A stretch of 64,000 nucleotides of DNA from Massilia sp. Bi118 (GTDB lineage: Bacteria; Pseudomonadota; Gammaproteobacteria; Burkholderiales; Burkholderiaceae_D), in NCBI RefSeq assembly GCF_918697865.1, contig NZ_CAKKMV010000011.1:1-64000 (forward strand), written 5' to 3'. The notes beneath the pieces were generated by a model, which saw only the letters and a program-made list of their open reading frames with translations, ran no database searches and was not told the DNA's origin. Below are positions 54,501 to 63,070 of this stretch, piece by piece; the first letter of the stretch is position 1, and each line of letters begins with the position of its first letter. A program made the translations under genes and the position numbers.

Positions 54501-55358
54501 ATGAGCTACAAGACCGTCCAGCGCCTGCACCCGGCCATGCGCGACGACATCGGCGACCTGATCACGCAGCGCCCGCTGCCGGGACCGCGCATCGAGCAGG
54601 TCGATCCCTTCCTTTTCCTGAACCACCACGGACCGCAGGTCTACCCGCCGCACAACCGCGGCCTGCCCTTCGGTCCGCATCCGCACCGCGGCTTCGAGAC
54701 CGTCACCTTCATCCTCGACGGCCTGCTGGCCCACCGCGACAGCGCCGGCCACGAAAGCGTGATTGGGCCGGGCGGCGTGCAGTGGATGACGGCGGGGCGC
54801 GGCCTGGTGCACGCCGAGGTGTCGCCGCGCGAATTCATGCAGGCCGGCGGCCCGCTCGAGATCCTGCAGCTGTGGGTGAACCTGCCGCCCGCGCTGAAGA
54901 TGACGGCGCCGCGCTATACGGGCCTGCAGCGCGACCAGATCCCGGTGATCGAATCCGAAGACGGCAAGGTGCGCATGCAGCTGGTGGCTGGGGAATACGG
55001 CGGCGTGACCGGCCCGTTCGAGTCGCTGACGGGCGTCTTCATGAGCACGGTGGAGATGAAGGCCGGCGGCCTGCTTTACCTCGACAAGCTGTTGGAGCGT
55101 AACGTGTTCCTCTACGTGGTGCGGGGCGTGATCAACATTGCGCCGGACACCATCACCGCCTTCCACCTGGCCGAACTCGACACCGTGGCCGACGAGCTGG
55201 AGATCCGCGCCGAGCAGGATTGCCTGCTGCTGCTCGGGCACGCCGAGCCGATCCGCGAACCGGTGGTGTCGCACGGTCCCTTCGTGATGAACACGCGCGA
55301 AGAAATCAACCAGGCGATCCTGGACTACCAGGCGGGGCGCTTCGGGGCGCCGATCTGA
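54501..55358 (+). CDS. pirin family protein
   Basis: 285 residues. The cupin metal site matches pirin: H60 and H62 in FGPHPHRGFETVT, H104 and E106 in AGRGLVHAEVSPRE. GGVQWMTAGRG and QLWVNLP are typical, as is the C-terminal cupin (VEMKAGGLLYLDKLLERNVF). Bacterial pirins include quercetin dioxygenases and regulators of central metabolism; the role cannot be chosen here. AGAGGAAAGGC before the ATG is a good Shine-Dalgarno. Confidence 0.94.
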   Translation: MSYKTVQRLHPAMRDDIGDLITQRPLPGPRIEQVDPFLFLNHHGPQVYPPHNRGLPFGPHPHRGFETVTFILDGLLAHRDSAGHESVIGPGGVQWMTAGRGLVHAEVSPREFMQAGGPLEILQLWVNLPPALKMTAPRYTGLQRDQIPVIESEDGKVRMQLVAGEYGGVTGPFESLTGVFMSTVEMKAGGLLYLDKLLERNVFLYVVRGVINIAPDTITAFHLAELDTVADELEIRAEQDCLLLLGHAEPIREPVVSHGPFVMNTREEINQAILDYQAGRFGAPI

Positions 55359-55369
55359 GGCTTCCTACG

Positions 55370-55408
55370 AAAAAATAAGCCGGCCCGGTCCCAGTGGCCA
55401 GGCCGGCT
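55370..55408 (-). terminator. intrinsic terminator of the leftward secreted-protein gene
   Basis: AGCCGGCC (55378-55385) pairs with GGCCGGCT (55401-55408). On the leftward strand the hairpin is followed by TTATTTTTTC. It sits just past the stop of the gene at 55417. Confidence 0.82.
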
Positions 55409-55416
55409 GGCGTTCT

Positions 55417-55791
55417 TCACTTGGCCCGCAGCTGGGTCAGCGTGACCTTGCCGGCGAAGGCTTCTTCATCGAGTTCGACCCGGGCGCCGGTCTTCTTCGC
55501 CACGAATTCGGTGCGCGACAGCGGGAGCAATTGTTCGCGCTTGCCGTCCACTTCCATGAACACCTTGTTCTGGTGGCTGGTCAGCCGCAGGACACGGCCG
55601 TCATCCAGTTTGAAGGAACCATTGGTGTCCTCGGCCTGGCCCGGCGACAAACGGAAGACCGGGCTGGGGTCGCCCTGCACGAAGACGGTGCTGCCGTCGG
55701 CGCTGACAGAAACCGGCGCGGCGGGTTCCGCCAGGGCCAGGGTCGAGACGGCAGCGGCGCCGATGAAAGCCAGGACTTGTTTGATACGCAT
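55417..55791 (-). CDS. small secreted hypothetical protein
   Basis: 124 residues with GGAG before the ATG. A signal peptide (VLAFIGAAAVSTLALAEP) precedes a mature domain of about 100 residues, mostly beta-strand (PVSVSADGSTVFVQGDPSPV, GSFKLDDGRVLRLTSHQNKV, FMEVDGKREQLL). It is not a family I recognise. It is convergent with the pirin gene. Confidence 0.82.
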   Translation of the reverse strand: MRIKQVLAFIGAAAVSTLALAEPAAPVSVSADGSTVFVQGDPSPVFRLSPGQAEDTNGSFKLDDGRVLRLTSHQNKVFMEVDGKREQLLPLSRTEFVAKKTGARVELDEEAFAGKVTLTQLRAK

Positions 55792-56070
55792 GATTGCTCC
55801 AATTCATTTTTCGATATAAATAACGGACCAGTTGTGCGTTAGCTGAACATTTGTCGAGTACGCTGCAGGTCCACCGTTTTTCATATCGCCGCATCCCAAA
55901 ATGTGCGGCGAGTGATGCAAGTGTATTCACGCTTCCCGCAAGCGTCAGGGGGCATCCGCCGAAGCGTCGAAAACGCGGGATGAAACGTCGAAAAGCGGGC
56001 TCGGATTGCTGGCGATACATACAAAAGTTGGCGTGCACCGCGGCCCGGCGCGATCCGCTAGACTAGGCGG

Positions 56071-57105
56071 ATGCACCCAGTCCCGCTTGTCGCCACCTCG
56101 CGTGGCTATCCCGATACCGGCTACCCGGTCGAGAACATCCACTTCGGTTCGATCGCCGTCGTCGACGCCGCCGGCCGCCTGCTGTATTCCAGCGGCGACC
56201 CCGACGCGATGGTCTTCACGCGCTCGGCCCTGAAGCCCTTCCAGGCCCTGCCCTTCGTGCTGGCCGACGGCCCGGCGCGCTACGACCTCACGCTCGACGA
56301 ACTGGCGCTGCTGTGCGCCAGCCACTCGGGCGAGGAAATGCACCTGGCGGGCGTCGAATCCATCCTCGGCAAGATCGGCCTGGACGAGAACCAGCTCGAA
56401 TGCGGCTGCGCCACCCCGCTGTACTACGACGCGGTCGGCCTGCCGCCCCCGGCCGGACGGCGCTGGCGCACCGTGCACCACAACTGCTCGGGCAAGCACA
56501 GCGGCTTCCTGGCCTGGTGCCGCCTGCACGGCGCGCCGACCAAGGCTTACGTCGACCCGCGGCACCCACTGCAGCAGGCGATTCGCAGCACCCTGGCCGA
56601 GGCCGTGCAGATGGGCGAGGACCAGCTGCCGCTAGGGGTCGACGGCTGCTCCGCCCCCAACTACGCGATGCCGCTGGCGCGCCTGGCCCATTTATATGCG
56701 CGGCTGGCGCAAGGCAGCCGCGATGCGCGCCTGGGCAGCGCGCTGGGCGACCTGTTCGATGCGATGACGAAGCGGCCCGACATGGTCTCCGGCGAAGCGC
56801 GCACCGACCTCGCGTGGATGTCGGCCGGCCAGGGCGACTGGGTGGCGAAGATCGGCGCCGACGCGGTGCAGGCAATCGGCATCCGCTCGGCCGGCCTGGG
56901 CATCGCGATCAAGGTCGCCGACGGCGCCGTGCGCGCCCTGCATCCGGCCACCTTCAGCGCGCTGGAACAACTCGGCCTGCTGGACGCCCACCGCCGCGAA
57001 CTCCTCGAACCCTGGCGCGCCCCCGCCATCCGCAACGCCCGCGGCAACATCGCCGGCGAAGTCCGCGCCGTCTTCACCCTCAAGCCCGAACTGTCCCCGA
57101 TTTAA
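56071..57105 (+). CDS. asparaginase, AnsA/thermolabile (Rhizobium) type
   Basis: 344 residues. HNCSGKHSGFLAWCR, SHSGEEMHLAGVESILGKIG, QLECGCATPLYYDA and VDGCSAPNYAMPLARLA are the hallmarks of the L-asparaginase II family (COG4448) known from Rhizobium etli, which is unrelated to E. coli-type asparaginases. It hydrolyses asparagine to aspartate and ammonia. There is no signal peptide. No strong Shine-Dalgarno is seen. It stands alone before a repeat-rich gap. Confidence 0.9.
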   Translation: MHPVPLVATSRGYPDTGYPVENIHFGSIAVVDAAGRLLYSSGDPDAMVFTRSALKPFQALPFVLADGPARYDLTLDELALLCASHSGEEMHLAGVESILGKIGLDENQLECGCATPLYYDAVGLPPPAGRRWRTVHHNCSGKHSGFLAWCRLHGAPTKAYVDPRHPLQQAIRSTLAEAVQMGEDQLPLGVDGCSAPNYAMPLARLAHLYARLAQGSRDARLGSALGDLFDAMTKRPDMVSGEARTDLAWMSAGQGDWVAKIGADAVQAIGIRSAGLGIAIKVADGAVRALHPATFSALEQLGLLDAHRRELLEPWRAPAIRNARGNIAGEVRAVFTLKPELSPI

Positions 57106-57118
57106 GCAATCGCAAACC

Positions 57119-57342
57119 GGGGTCAGAGCCCGGTTTTTCAGCGTCAAAATTCGGGGTCAGTAAATTCGGGGTCAGAGCACTTTTTGGGGCAAGTGCTTTG
57201 GCGCATGTCTCGCACCGCATCCAGGCGATGACGCCATAGAAGCGCGCAGCGGACATCCGTTGCCGATCATGACAAAACATGCTTTCAAAACATTGATCGA
57301 AAAAGTGGTCTGACCCCAAATTTAAAAAAGTGGTCTGACCCC
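57119..57342. repeat. cluster of GGGGTCAG motifs, possible transposase remnant
   Basis: GGGGTCAG occurs at 57119, 57153 and 57168 and in inverted form (CTGACCCC) at 57310 and 57335. The repeats flank a leftward remnant (FFDQCFESMF, CHDRQRMSAARFYGVIAWMR, CETCAKALAPKS), which has no full domain. It fills the gap between the asparaginase and hydrolase genes. The arrangement looks like a decayed mobile or REP-related element. Confidence 0.65.
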
Positions 57343-57354
57343 GAATTTAGGAAT

Positions 57355-58212
57355 TCAGGCGACTTCGAGGCGCAGGCGCTGCGTGAGCACGTCCAGCACC
57401 TGGCCGTCGCTCCAGTAGGCCGTGTGCGACAGCGGGTTCCAGCTTTTCAGGATCCAGGTCACCACGCCCTGCCCCGCGTTGATCGGGCGGTCGTCGACCA
57501 GCGCCGCGTAGCCCGGCGACAGCGGCTGCAGCGGCCAGCCGAGGGCGTCGTCCGGGTCGTAGAGGTTGATCCACTCGAAGCGCTCGGTCGGCCGGGCGAT
57601 CGGCTTGATGTCCATCTGCTTGTGCGCGGCGCAGAAGATCGGAATGTTGCAGCCGGTCGTGACGAAGGAGGCGCAGGTGGCGCCCGCCAGGAAGCGCTTT
57701 TCGGGCTCGGTCAGGCGCTCGCCCAGCGCGCGCAGGGCCCAGGCGTCGACGTCCTTCCATATCCCGGCCTGCACCCGTCCGCCGGACAGCGCCTTCTGCG
57801 CATCGTAGATATAGCTCGACAGCACCTGCCCGCCCAGCGACTGCGCCAGGAAGACGATACTGGTCGAGGGGTCGTGCCTGGCCACGCCCAGCAGCTGGCG
57901 CGCGATCGCTTCCTGCGCCAGTTCGTACACCGAGCCGTCGATCTCCTTGCGGTTCTCCAGCCCGGCGGCGTCGCCGAAGCCGAACAGCAGGAAGCGTCGC
58001 AGCTCGGCATAACGCAGGTGGGCGGTCTGGCCCACGCGCGCCCACACCGTTTCCTGGTTGGGTTTCAAGATGTCCTGGTAATACACCGAGCGGAAATCGA
58101 CCTGGGACGCCAGCCCTCCCAGCCGCCCCGCCACCGCCTCGAACAATTTCTCGGCGTAGTCGCGCGGCGTTTCTCCCATCCCATGGACGGTCAGCAGTGC
58201 GGTCTGTGACAT
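57355..58212 (-). CDS. alpha/beta-hydrolase-like protein
   Basis: 285 residues. HGMGET at 10-15 resembles the oxyanion region and AQSLGG at 123-128 is a nucleophile elbow with S125 as candidate nucleophile. ASFVTTGCNIPIFCAAH and HTAYWSDGQVLDVL at the end hold the candidate base. There is no signal peptide. It resembles uncharacterised lipase-like hydrolases; the substrate is unknown. Convergent with the asparaginase, and divergent from the efflux operon. Confidence 0.78.
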   Translation of the reverse strand: MSQTALLTVHGMGETPRDYAEKLFEAVAGRLGGLASQVDFRSVYYQDILKPNQETVWARVGQTAHLRYAELRRFLLFGFGDAAGLENRKEIDGSVYELAQEAIARQLLGVARHDPSTSIVFLAQSLGGQVLSSYIYDAQKALSGGRVQAGIWKDVDAWALRALGERLTEPEKRFLAGATCASFVTTGCNIPIFCAAHKQMDIKPIARPTERFEWINLYDPDDALGWPLQPLSPGYAALVDDRPINAGQGVVTWILKSWNPLSHTAYWSDGQVLDVLTQRLRLEVA

Positions 58213-58308
58213 GGCGGCCTCCTCAGCAAGCTTGACTCTACGTTAAGACAATTCTGACACGATCGCTCACCGAGCATCGCTCTTTACAACGCAAGTTGCA
58301 TAACATAA

Positions 58309-58330
58309 AATCGATAGATTCCTATCGATT
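58309..58330. promoter_or_regulatory. palindromic operator upstream of marR
   Basis: Perfect arms AATCGATAG (58309-58317) and CTATCGATT (58322-58330) with a 4-base spacer, ending ten bases before the marR start. MarR proteins bind such palindromes and usually repress their own operon. It also lies 97 bases before the divergent hydrolase, so dual control is possible. Confidence 0.75.
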
Positions 58331-58339
58331 CGATTGCTA

Positions 58340-58792
58340 ATGATGTGTAATCAACCTGATTCTCCGGTCGGCGAACGCTTCTCCGCCGCCGTGCATGGCA
58401 CCGCGCGCGGCTGGCGTCTCCTGATCGACAAGCAGCTCAAGCACCTGGGCATCGGCCAGGCCGGCTGGATGACCATCGCCATGGTCGCCAAGTCGAAAGA
58501 AGCGATGTCGCAGCGCGCCCTGGCCGACCTGGTCGGCGTGGAAGGGCCGTCGATGGTCTCGATGCTCGACCGCCTCGAGCGCGAAGGCCTGGTGACGCGT
58601 GCGCCCTCGTCCACCGACCGCCGCGTCAAGCTGGTGCACCTGACCGACGCCGGCACCACCCTTTACCAGCAGGTGAAAGAGCAGGCGAACGCCGTGCGCA
58701 CTTCCCTGCTCGGCGACATCGCCCCGGCCCAGCTCCAGGCCGCCACCGAGCTGCTGGAACTGCTGCGTACCCGCATCGAGGAGCAGCTGTGA
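58340..58792 (+). CDS. MarR family transcriptional regulator
   Basis: 150 residues from ATG 58340 (ATG 58343 also possible); no clear Shine-Dalgarno. The winged-helix DNA-binding part is SQRALADLVGVEGPSMVSML, DRLEREGLVTRAPSSTDRRV then KLVHLTDAGTTLYQQV, which is typical MarR. It is the first gene of the efflux operon and overlaps the exporter start by 4 bp. By analogy with EmrR it probably represses the operon through the palindrome just upstream, with release by a drug or phenolic ligand. Confidence 0.9.
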   Translation: MMCNQPDSPVGERFSAAVHGTARGWRLLIDKQLKHLGIGQAGWMTIAMVAKSKEAMSQRALADLVGVEGPSMVSMLDRLEREGLVTRAPSSTDRRVKLVHLTDAGTTLYQQVKEQANAVRTSLLGDIAPAQLQAATELLELLRTRIEEQL

Positions 58793-60318
58793 GCGCAGCC
58801 CCACCCATCAACCGCACCATGATCACGGTGTCGATCATGCTGGCGACCATCATCCAGGCGCTCGACGGCACCATCGCCAACGTCGCCCTGCCGCACATGC
58901 AGGGCGCGCTGTCGGCCTCGCAGGACCAGATCACCTGGGTGCTGACCTCCTTCATCGTGGCGGCGGCCATCGCCACCCCGCTGAACGGCTGGCTGGTCGA
59001 CCGTTTCGGCCTCAAGAAAGTCTTCCTCGTATCCGTGGCCGGCTTCACCATCGCCTCGGCGCTGTGCGGCCTGTCGATGAATCTGACCGAGATCGTGGTC
59101 TCGCGCATGCTGCAGGGCGTGTTCGGCGCGGCCCTGGTGCCGCTGTCGCAATCGGTCCTGCTCGACATCAACCCGAAAGAGAAGCACGGCTCGGCGATGG
59201 CGGTATGGGGCATGGGCGTGATGATCGGCCCTATTCTCGGCCCCACGCTGGGCGGCTGGCTGACCGACAGCTACAGCTGGCGCTGGGTCTTCTTCATCAA
59301 CCTGCCGATCGGCGCGGTGGCCTTCTACGGCATCTGGCGCTACATCCACCCGACCAGCGCGGCGCGCCGCGTGCGCTTCGACATGTTCGGCTTCCTCACG
59401 CTGTCGATCGCGATCGGCGCGCTGCAGATGCTGCTCGACCGCGGCGAGCAGAACGACTGGTTCGCGTCGATGGAAACCTGGGTCGAGCTGGTGCTGATGC
59501 TGCTGGCCGCGTCCTACTTCATCGGCCACACGCTGACGCGCCCGGCCGGCCAGTCCTTCGTCGACTTCCGCCTGCTCAAGAACAGCAACTACGTCACCGG
59601 CCTGCTGCTGATCTTCATCGTCGGCATGGTGCTGTTCGCGACCCGCGCGCTGATGCCGACCATGCTGCAGGGCCTGATGGGCTATCCGGCCGCGCTGGCC
59701 GGCCTGGTGACGGCGCCTTCGGGCCTGGGCACGATGGCGGCCATGCTGGTGGTCGGCAAGCTGACCGGCAAGGTCGACTTCCGACTGCTGCTGGGCGCCG
59801 GCTTTGCGATCACCGCCTTCTCGCTGTGGCAGATGACCCAGTACACGCTGGTGCTGTCGCAGGCCGACATCGTCTGGCCCGGCGTGATCCAGGGCGTGGG
59901 CCTGGGCCTGGTGTTCGTGCCGCTGTCGGCCGCCACCTTCGCGACCCTGTCGCCGCAGATGCGCGCGGAAGGCACGGCGCTGTATAGCCTGGTCCGCAAT
60001 ATCGGTTCCTCGATCGGCATCGCGATGGTGCAGGCCCTCCTGGTCCGCAACACCCAGATCGCGCATGCTTCGCTGACCACCCAGGTGACGAATGCGAACC
60101 CGGCGCTGAACGACCCGTCCAGCCTTTACAACATGAGCAGCCAGCTCGGCGCGGCGATGATCAACAACGAAGTCACGCGCCAGGCCTCGATGATCGCCTA
60201 CGTCGACGACTACTGGCTGATGATGCTGCTCACCGCGGCCGTGATTCCGCTGCTGATCCTGATCCGCCCGCCGAAGGCCGCGAGCGCCCCGGCCCCGGTC
60301 GACGTGCACCTCGATTAA
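58789..60318 (+). CDS. MFS drug exporter, EmrB/DHA2 type
   Basis: 509 residues from GTG 58789, overlapping the marR stop. About 14 membrane segments. The DHA2 signatures are IIQALDGTIANVALPHMQG, LVDRFGLKKVFLV and GPILGPTLGGWLTDSYSWRW. EmrB-type pumps export hydrophobic drugs using the proton gradient, working with a membrane-fusion protein and an outer-membrane channel. Both partners are encoded downstream. Confidence 0.93.
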   Translation: MSAAPPINRTMITVSIMLATIIQALDGTIANVALPHMQGALSASQDQITWVLTSFIVAAAIATPLNGWLVDRFGLKKVFLVSVAGFTIASALCGLSMNLTEIVVSRMLQGVFGAALVPLSQSVLLDINPKEKHGSAMAVWGMGVMIGPILGPTLGGWLTDSYSWRWVFFINLPIGAVAFYGIWRYIHPTSAARRVRFDMFGFLTLSIAIGALQMLLDRGEQNDWFASMETWVELVLMLLAASYFIGHTLTRPAGQSFVDFRLLKNSNYVTGLLLIFIVGMVLFATRALMPTMLQGLMGYPAALAGLVTAPSGLGTMAAMLVVGKLTGKVDFRLLLGAGFAITAFSLWQMTQYTLVLSQADIVWPGVIQGVGLGLVFVPLSAATFATLSPQMRAEGTALYSLVRNIGSSIGIAMVQALLVRNTQIAHASLTTQVTNANPALNDPSSLYNMSSQLGAAMINNEVTRQASMIAYVDDYWLMMLLTAAVIPLLILIRPPKAASAPAPVDVHLD

Positions 60319-60337
60319 TTTGGAAAGCCAGAACAAA

Positions 60338-61765
60338 GTGCGACATACCTCCTTCATCCTGAAAAACGCGGCGCTTGCAGGCGCCGTGCTGGCGCTGCTG
60401 GCCGGCTGCATCAGCGTCCCGGCCGACACGAACAAGCCGGCCAACATCGATTTGGCCGCGCGCGCCCAGCACGCGCCAGGCATCGTCCTCCCCGCCGACG
60501 CCTGGCCCGCCGAACAATGGTGGCTGGCCTATGGCGACCCGCAACTCAACGCCCTGATCGCGCGTTCGCTCAAGGACAACCCCAGCCTGGCCACGGTGCA
60601 GGCGCGCGTGGCCGGCGCCCAGGCGGTGGTGCGCGCCGAGCGTGCCGACGAAGGCGCCAAGGTCGGCCTCGAGACCGGCCTGAATCGCCAGCGCTATTCC
60701 TCGAACGGCTTCTTCCCGGCGCCGATCGGCGGCAGCTGGTTCAACGACGCCAACGTGCAGCTGCGCGCCTCCTACGATGTCGACTGGTGGGGCAAGCACC
60801 GCGCGCTGGTCGCAGCAAGCCTCGGCGAAGCGAATGCGCGCCAGGCCGAAGCCGCGCAAGCCGCGCAGGCGATCGCCGCCAGCGTCGCCCAGAGTTACTT
60901 CCGCCTGCAGATGATGTGGGCGCGCCAGGACAACCTGAAGCTGCTGGCCGGCATCCAGCGCGAGATCGTGGCCGGCCGCAAGGCCCGCATCGCCCACGGC
61001 CTGGCCACCGACGAGCAGCTGCGCAGCGCGGAGCTGGACCTCGGCGTGCTGGAAGAACAGTCGGCGCGCCTGGACACCCAGGCGCTGCGCGAACGCGAAG
61101 CGCTGCGCGCCCTGATCGGCGGCGACGCCCAGGCGCTGGCCGACCTCGCCCGCTTCAAGCCCGCCCCTGGCGCGAATGCGCTGCCGCGCGAACTCGGCAT
61201 GGAATTGCTGGCGCGCCGCCCCGACCTGCAGGCCTCGCGCTGGCGGGTCGAGGCCCAGCTCGGCCGCGTGGCCGCCAGCGAAGCCGCCTTCCGTCCCGAC
61301 ATCAACCTGGTCGGCGCGCTCGGCCTCGACGCGGTCTCGCTCGGCAAGCTGCTGCGCTGGCCGAGCCGCACGCCGCTGCTCGGCGCCACCCTCGACCTGC
61401 CGCTGTTCGACAGCGGCCGCCTGAAAGCCCAGCTTGGCGTGGCCCGCAGCCAGCGCGACGAGCTGGTGGCCGAGTACAACGAGGCCGTGCTGGCCGCCGT
61501 GCGCGAAGTCGCGCAGGAAGGCGCGACCCTGCAGGGCCTGGAACAGGAAACCCGGACCCACCAGGCCGCGCTCGAGGCCGGCCGCAAGCTGGTCGCCAGC
61601 GCCGAGGCGCGTTTGAAGCGCGGCCTGCTGGAACGCGCCGGCGTGCTGCAGGCAAAGATGACGCTCCTGCGCCAGCAGGACACCGATCTGCAGCTGGTGG
61701 ATGCCCGCCTGCAGACCCAGGTGGCGCTGGTGAAAGCGCTCGGCGGCGGCTATCACGCTAACTAA
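60338..61765 (+). CDS. NodT-type outer-membrane efflux lipoprotein
   Basis: 475 residues from GTG 60338 (GGAAAG upstream); an earlier TTG at 60320 is less likely. The signal ends in LLAGC with the lipidated Cys at residue 24. The TolC-like repeats are ALIARSLKDNPSLATVQARV (first) and LLARRPDLQASRWRVEAQLG (second), with LPLFDSGRLKAQLGVARSQR. It forms the outer-membrane channel of the tripartite pump, 19 bp after the exporter gene. Confidence 0.93.
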   Translation: MRHTSFILKNAALAGAVLALLAGCISVPADTNKPANIDLAARAQHAPGIVLPADAWPAEQWWLAYGDPQLNALIARSLKDNPSLATVQARVAGAQAVVRAERADEGAKVGLETGLNRQRYSSNGFFPAPIGGSWFNDANVQLRASYDVDWWGKHRALVAASLGEANARQAEAAQAAQAIAASVAQSYFRLQMMWARQDNLKLLAGIQREIVAGRKARIAHGLATDEQLRSAELDLGVLEEQSARLDTQALREREALRALIGGDAQALADLARFKPAPGANALPRELGMELLARRPDLQASRWRVEAQLGRVAASEAAFRPDINLVGALGLDAVSLGKLLRWPSRTPLLGATLDLPLFDSGRLKAQLGVARSQRDELVAEYNEAVLAAVREVAQEGATLQGLEQETRTHQAALEAGRKLVASAEARLKRGLLERAGVLQAKMTLLRQQDTDLQLVDARLQTQVALVKALGGGYHAN

Positions 61766-61789
61766 TCAAATAATTCAGAACCCAAGACC

Positions 61790-62947
61790 ATGAGCACCGA
61801 TACCAATCAAGTCCCGAACAAAGGCAAGCGCCGCCTCGTCCTGGCCAGCATCACCGTCGCCTTCCTCGCCGCCGGTGCGGCCTATGCCGCCTACTACACG
61901 CTGGTCGCCTCGAAGCGCGTCGAGACCGACAACGCCTACGTGGGCGGCAACCTCGTCAACGTGTCCTCGCAGGTGACCGGCAGCGTGATCGAGATCCGCG
62001 CCGACGAGACCCAGCTGGTGAAAGCCGGCGCCGAGATCGTCCGCCTCGATCCCTCCGACGCCGAGGTGGCGCTGGCCCAGGCCGAAGCGCGCCTGGGCAC
62101 GGCCGTGCGCCAGCAGCGCGAGCGCTATTCCAACGTCGAGCAGCTGAACGCCGTGGTCGACCAGCGCCGCGTGGCCCTCAAGAGCGCCCAGGAAGACCTG
62201 GCGCGCCGTGCCCCGCTGTCCGCCGACAACGTGGTCTCGGGCGAAGACGTGGCGCACGCGCGCCGCGCCGTCGACGATGCGAAGGCGGCACTGGACGTGG
62301 CGCTGAAGCAGGTGGCCGCGGCCCGCGTGGCGGTGGCCGGCGTGGCCCCGGCCCAGCACCCGAACGTGCTGGCGGCGAAAGCGGATTACCTGTCGGCCTG
62401 GCTGGCGGCGCGCCGCAACGCCATCGTCGCGCCGGTGAGCGGCTACGTGGCCAAGCGCAGCGTGCAGGTGGGCAGCCGCATCGCTCCGGGCGCGCCGCTG
62501 CTGTCGATCGTGCCACTGGACCAGCTGTGGATCGACGCCAACTTCAAGGAATCGGAACTGCGCGACATCCGCGTCGGCCAGCCGGCCACGATCGAGGCCG
62601 ACATCTACGGCAGCAAGGTCACTTACCACGGCAAGGTGGTCGGCCTGGCGGCGGGCACCGGCAGCGCCTTCTCCCTGCTGCCGGCGCAGAACGCGAGCGG
62701 CAACTGGATCAAGGTGGTGCAGCGCGTGCCGGTGCGGATCTCGCTCGATCCGAAGGAACTCGCCCAGCACCCGCTGCGCGTGGGCCTGTCGGCCACCGTC
62801 GACATCGACATCGCCAACCAGGGCGGCGGCGCGCTGGGCAGCGTGGCCACGCCGGCGCAGACCTACGCGACCGATGTGCTGAGCCAGCCGCTGCAGGAGG
62901 CGCAGATGGCTACGGATGCGATTGTGGCCAAGAATATGGCGAATTAA
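61790..62947 (+). CDS. membrane-fusion protein, HlyD/EmrA type
   Basis: 385 residues. One N-terminal membrane helix (LVLASITVAFLAAGAAYAAY) precedes a biotinyl-lipoyl-like half-motif (VSSQVTGSVIEIRADETQLV), a helical hairpin (about 85-190), and the second half-motif (NAIVAPVSGYVAKRSVQVGS). LDQLWIDANFKESELRDIRV is characteristic of EmrA. It bridges the inner-membrane pump and the outer-membrane channel. It is the last gene of the operon, 24 bp after the NodT-type gene. Confidence 0.94.
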   Translation: MSTDTNQVPNKGKRRLVLASITVAFLAAGAAYAAYYTLVASKRVETDNAYVGGNLVNVSSQVTGSVIEIRADETQLVKAGAEIVRLDPSDAEVALAQAEARLGTAVRQQRERYSNVEQLNAVVDQRRVALKSAQEDLARRAPLSADNVVSGEDVAHARRAVDDAKAALDVALKQVAAARVAVAGVAPAQHPNVLAAKADYLSAWLAARRNAIVAPVSGYVAKRSVQVGSRIAPGAPLLSIVPLDQLWIDANFKESELRDIRVGQPATIEADIYGSKVTYHGKVVGLAAGTGSAFSLLPAQNASGNWIKVVQRVPVRISLDPKELAQHPLRVGLSATVDIDIANQGGGALGSVATPAQTYATDVLSQPLQEAQMATDAIVAKNMAN

Positions 62948-62960
62948 GTTGGCTGTAAAA

Positions 62961-63049
62961 CCGTCGTTCCCGCGAAGGCGGGAACCCAAGTTCTGCTTGA
63001 GCTATCGATACGCGTGCAACTTGGATTCCCGCCTTCGCGGGAATGACGG
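62961..63049. repeat. REP-like inverted repeat pair, copy 2
   Basis: Arms 62961-62992 and 63018-63049 are near-complementary and each carries a hairpin (TCCCGCGAAGGCGGGA on the left). It matches the copy at 31655-31740 closely. It lies between the convergent efflux operon and dehydrogenase gene. Confidence 0.87.
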
Positions 63050-63070
63050 TCTTAAGGATTGCGACCTTGT

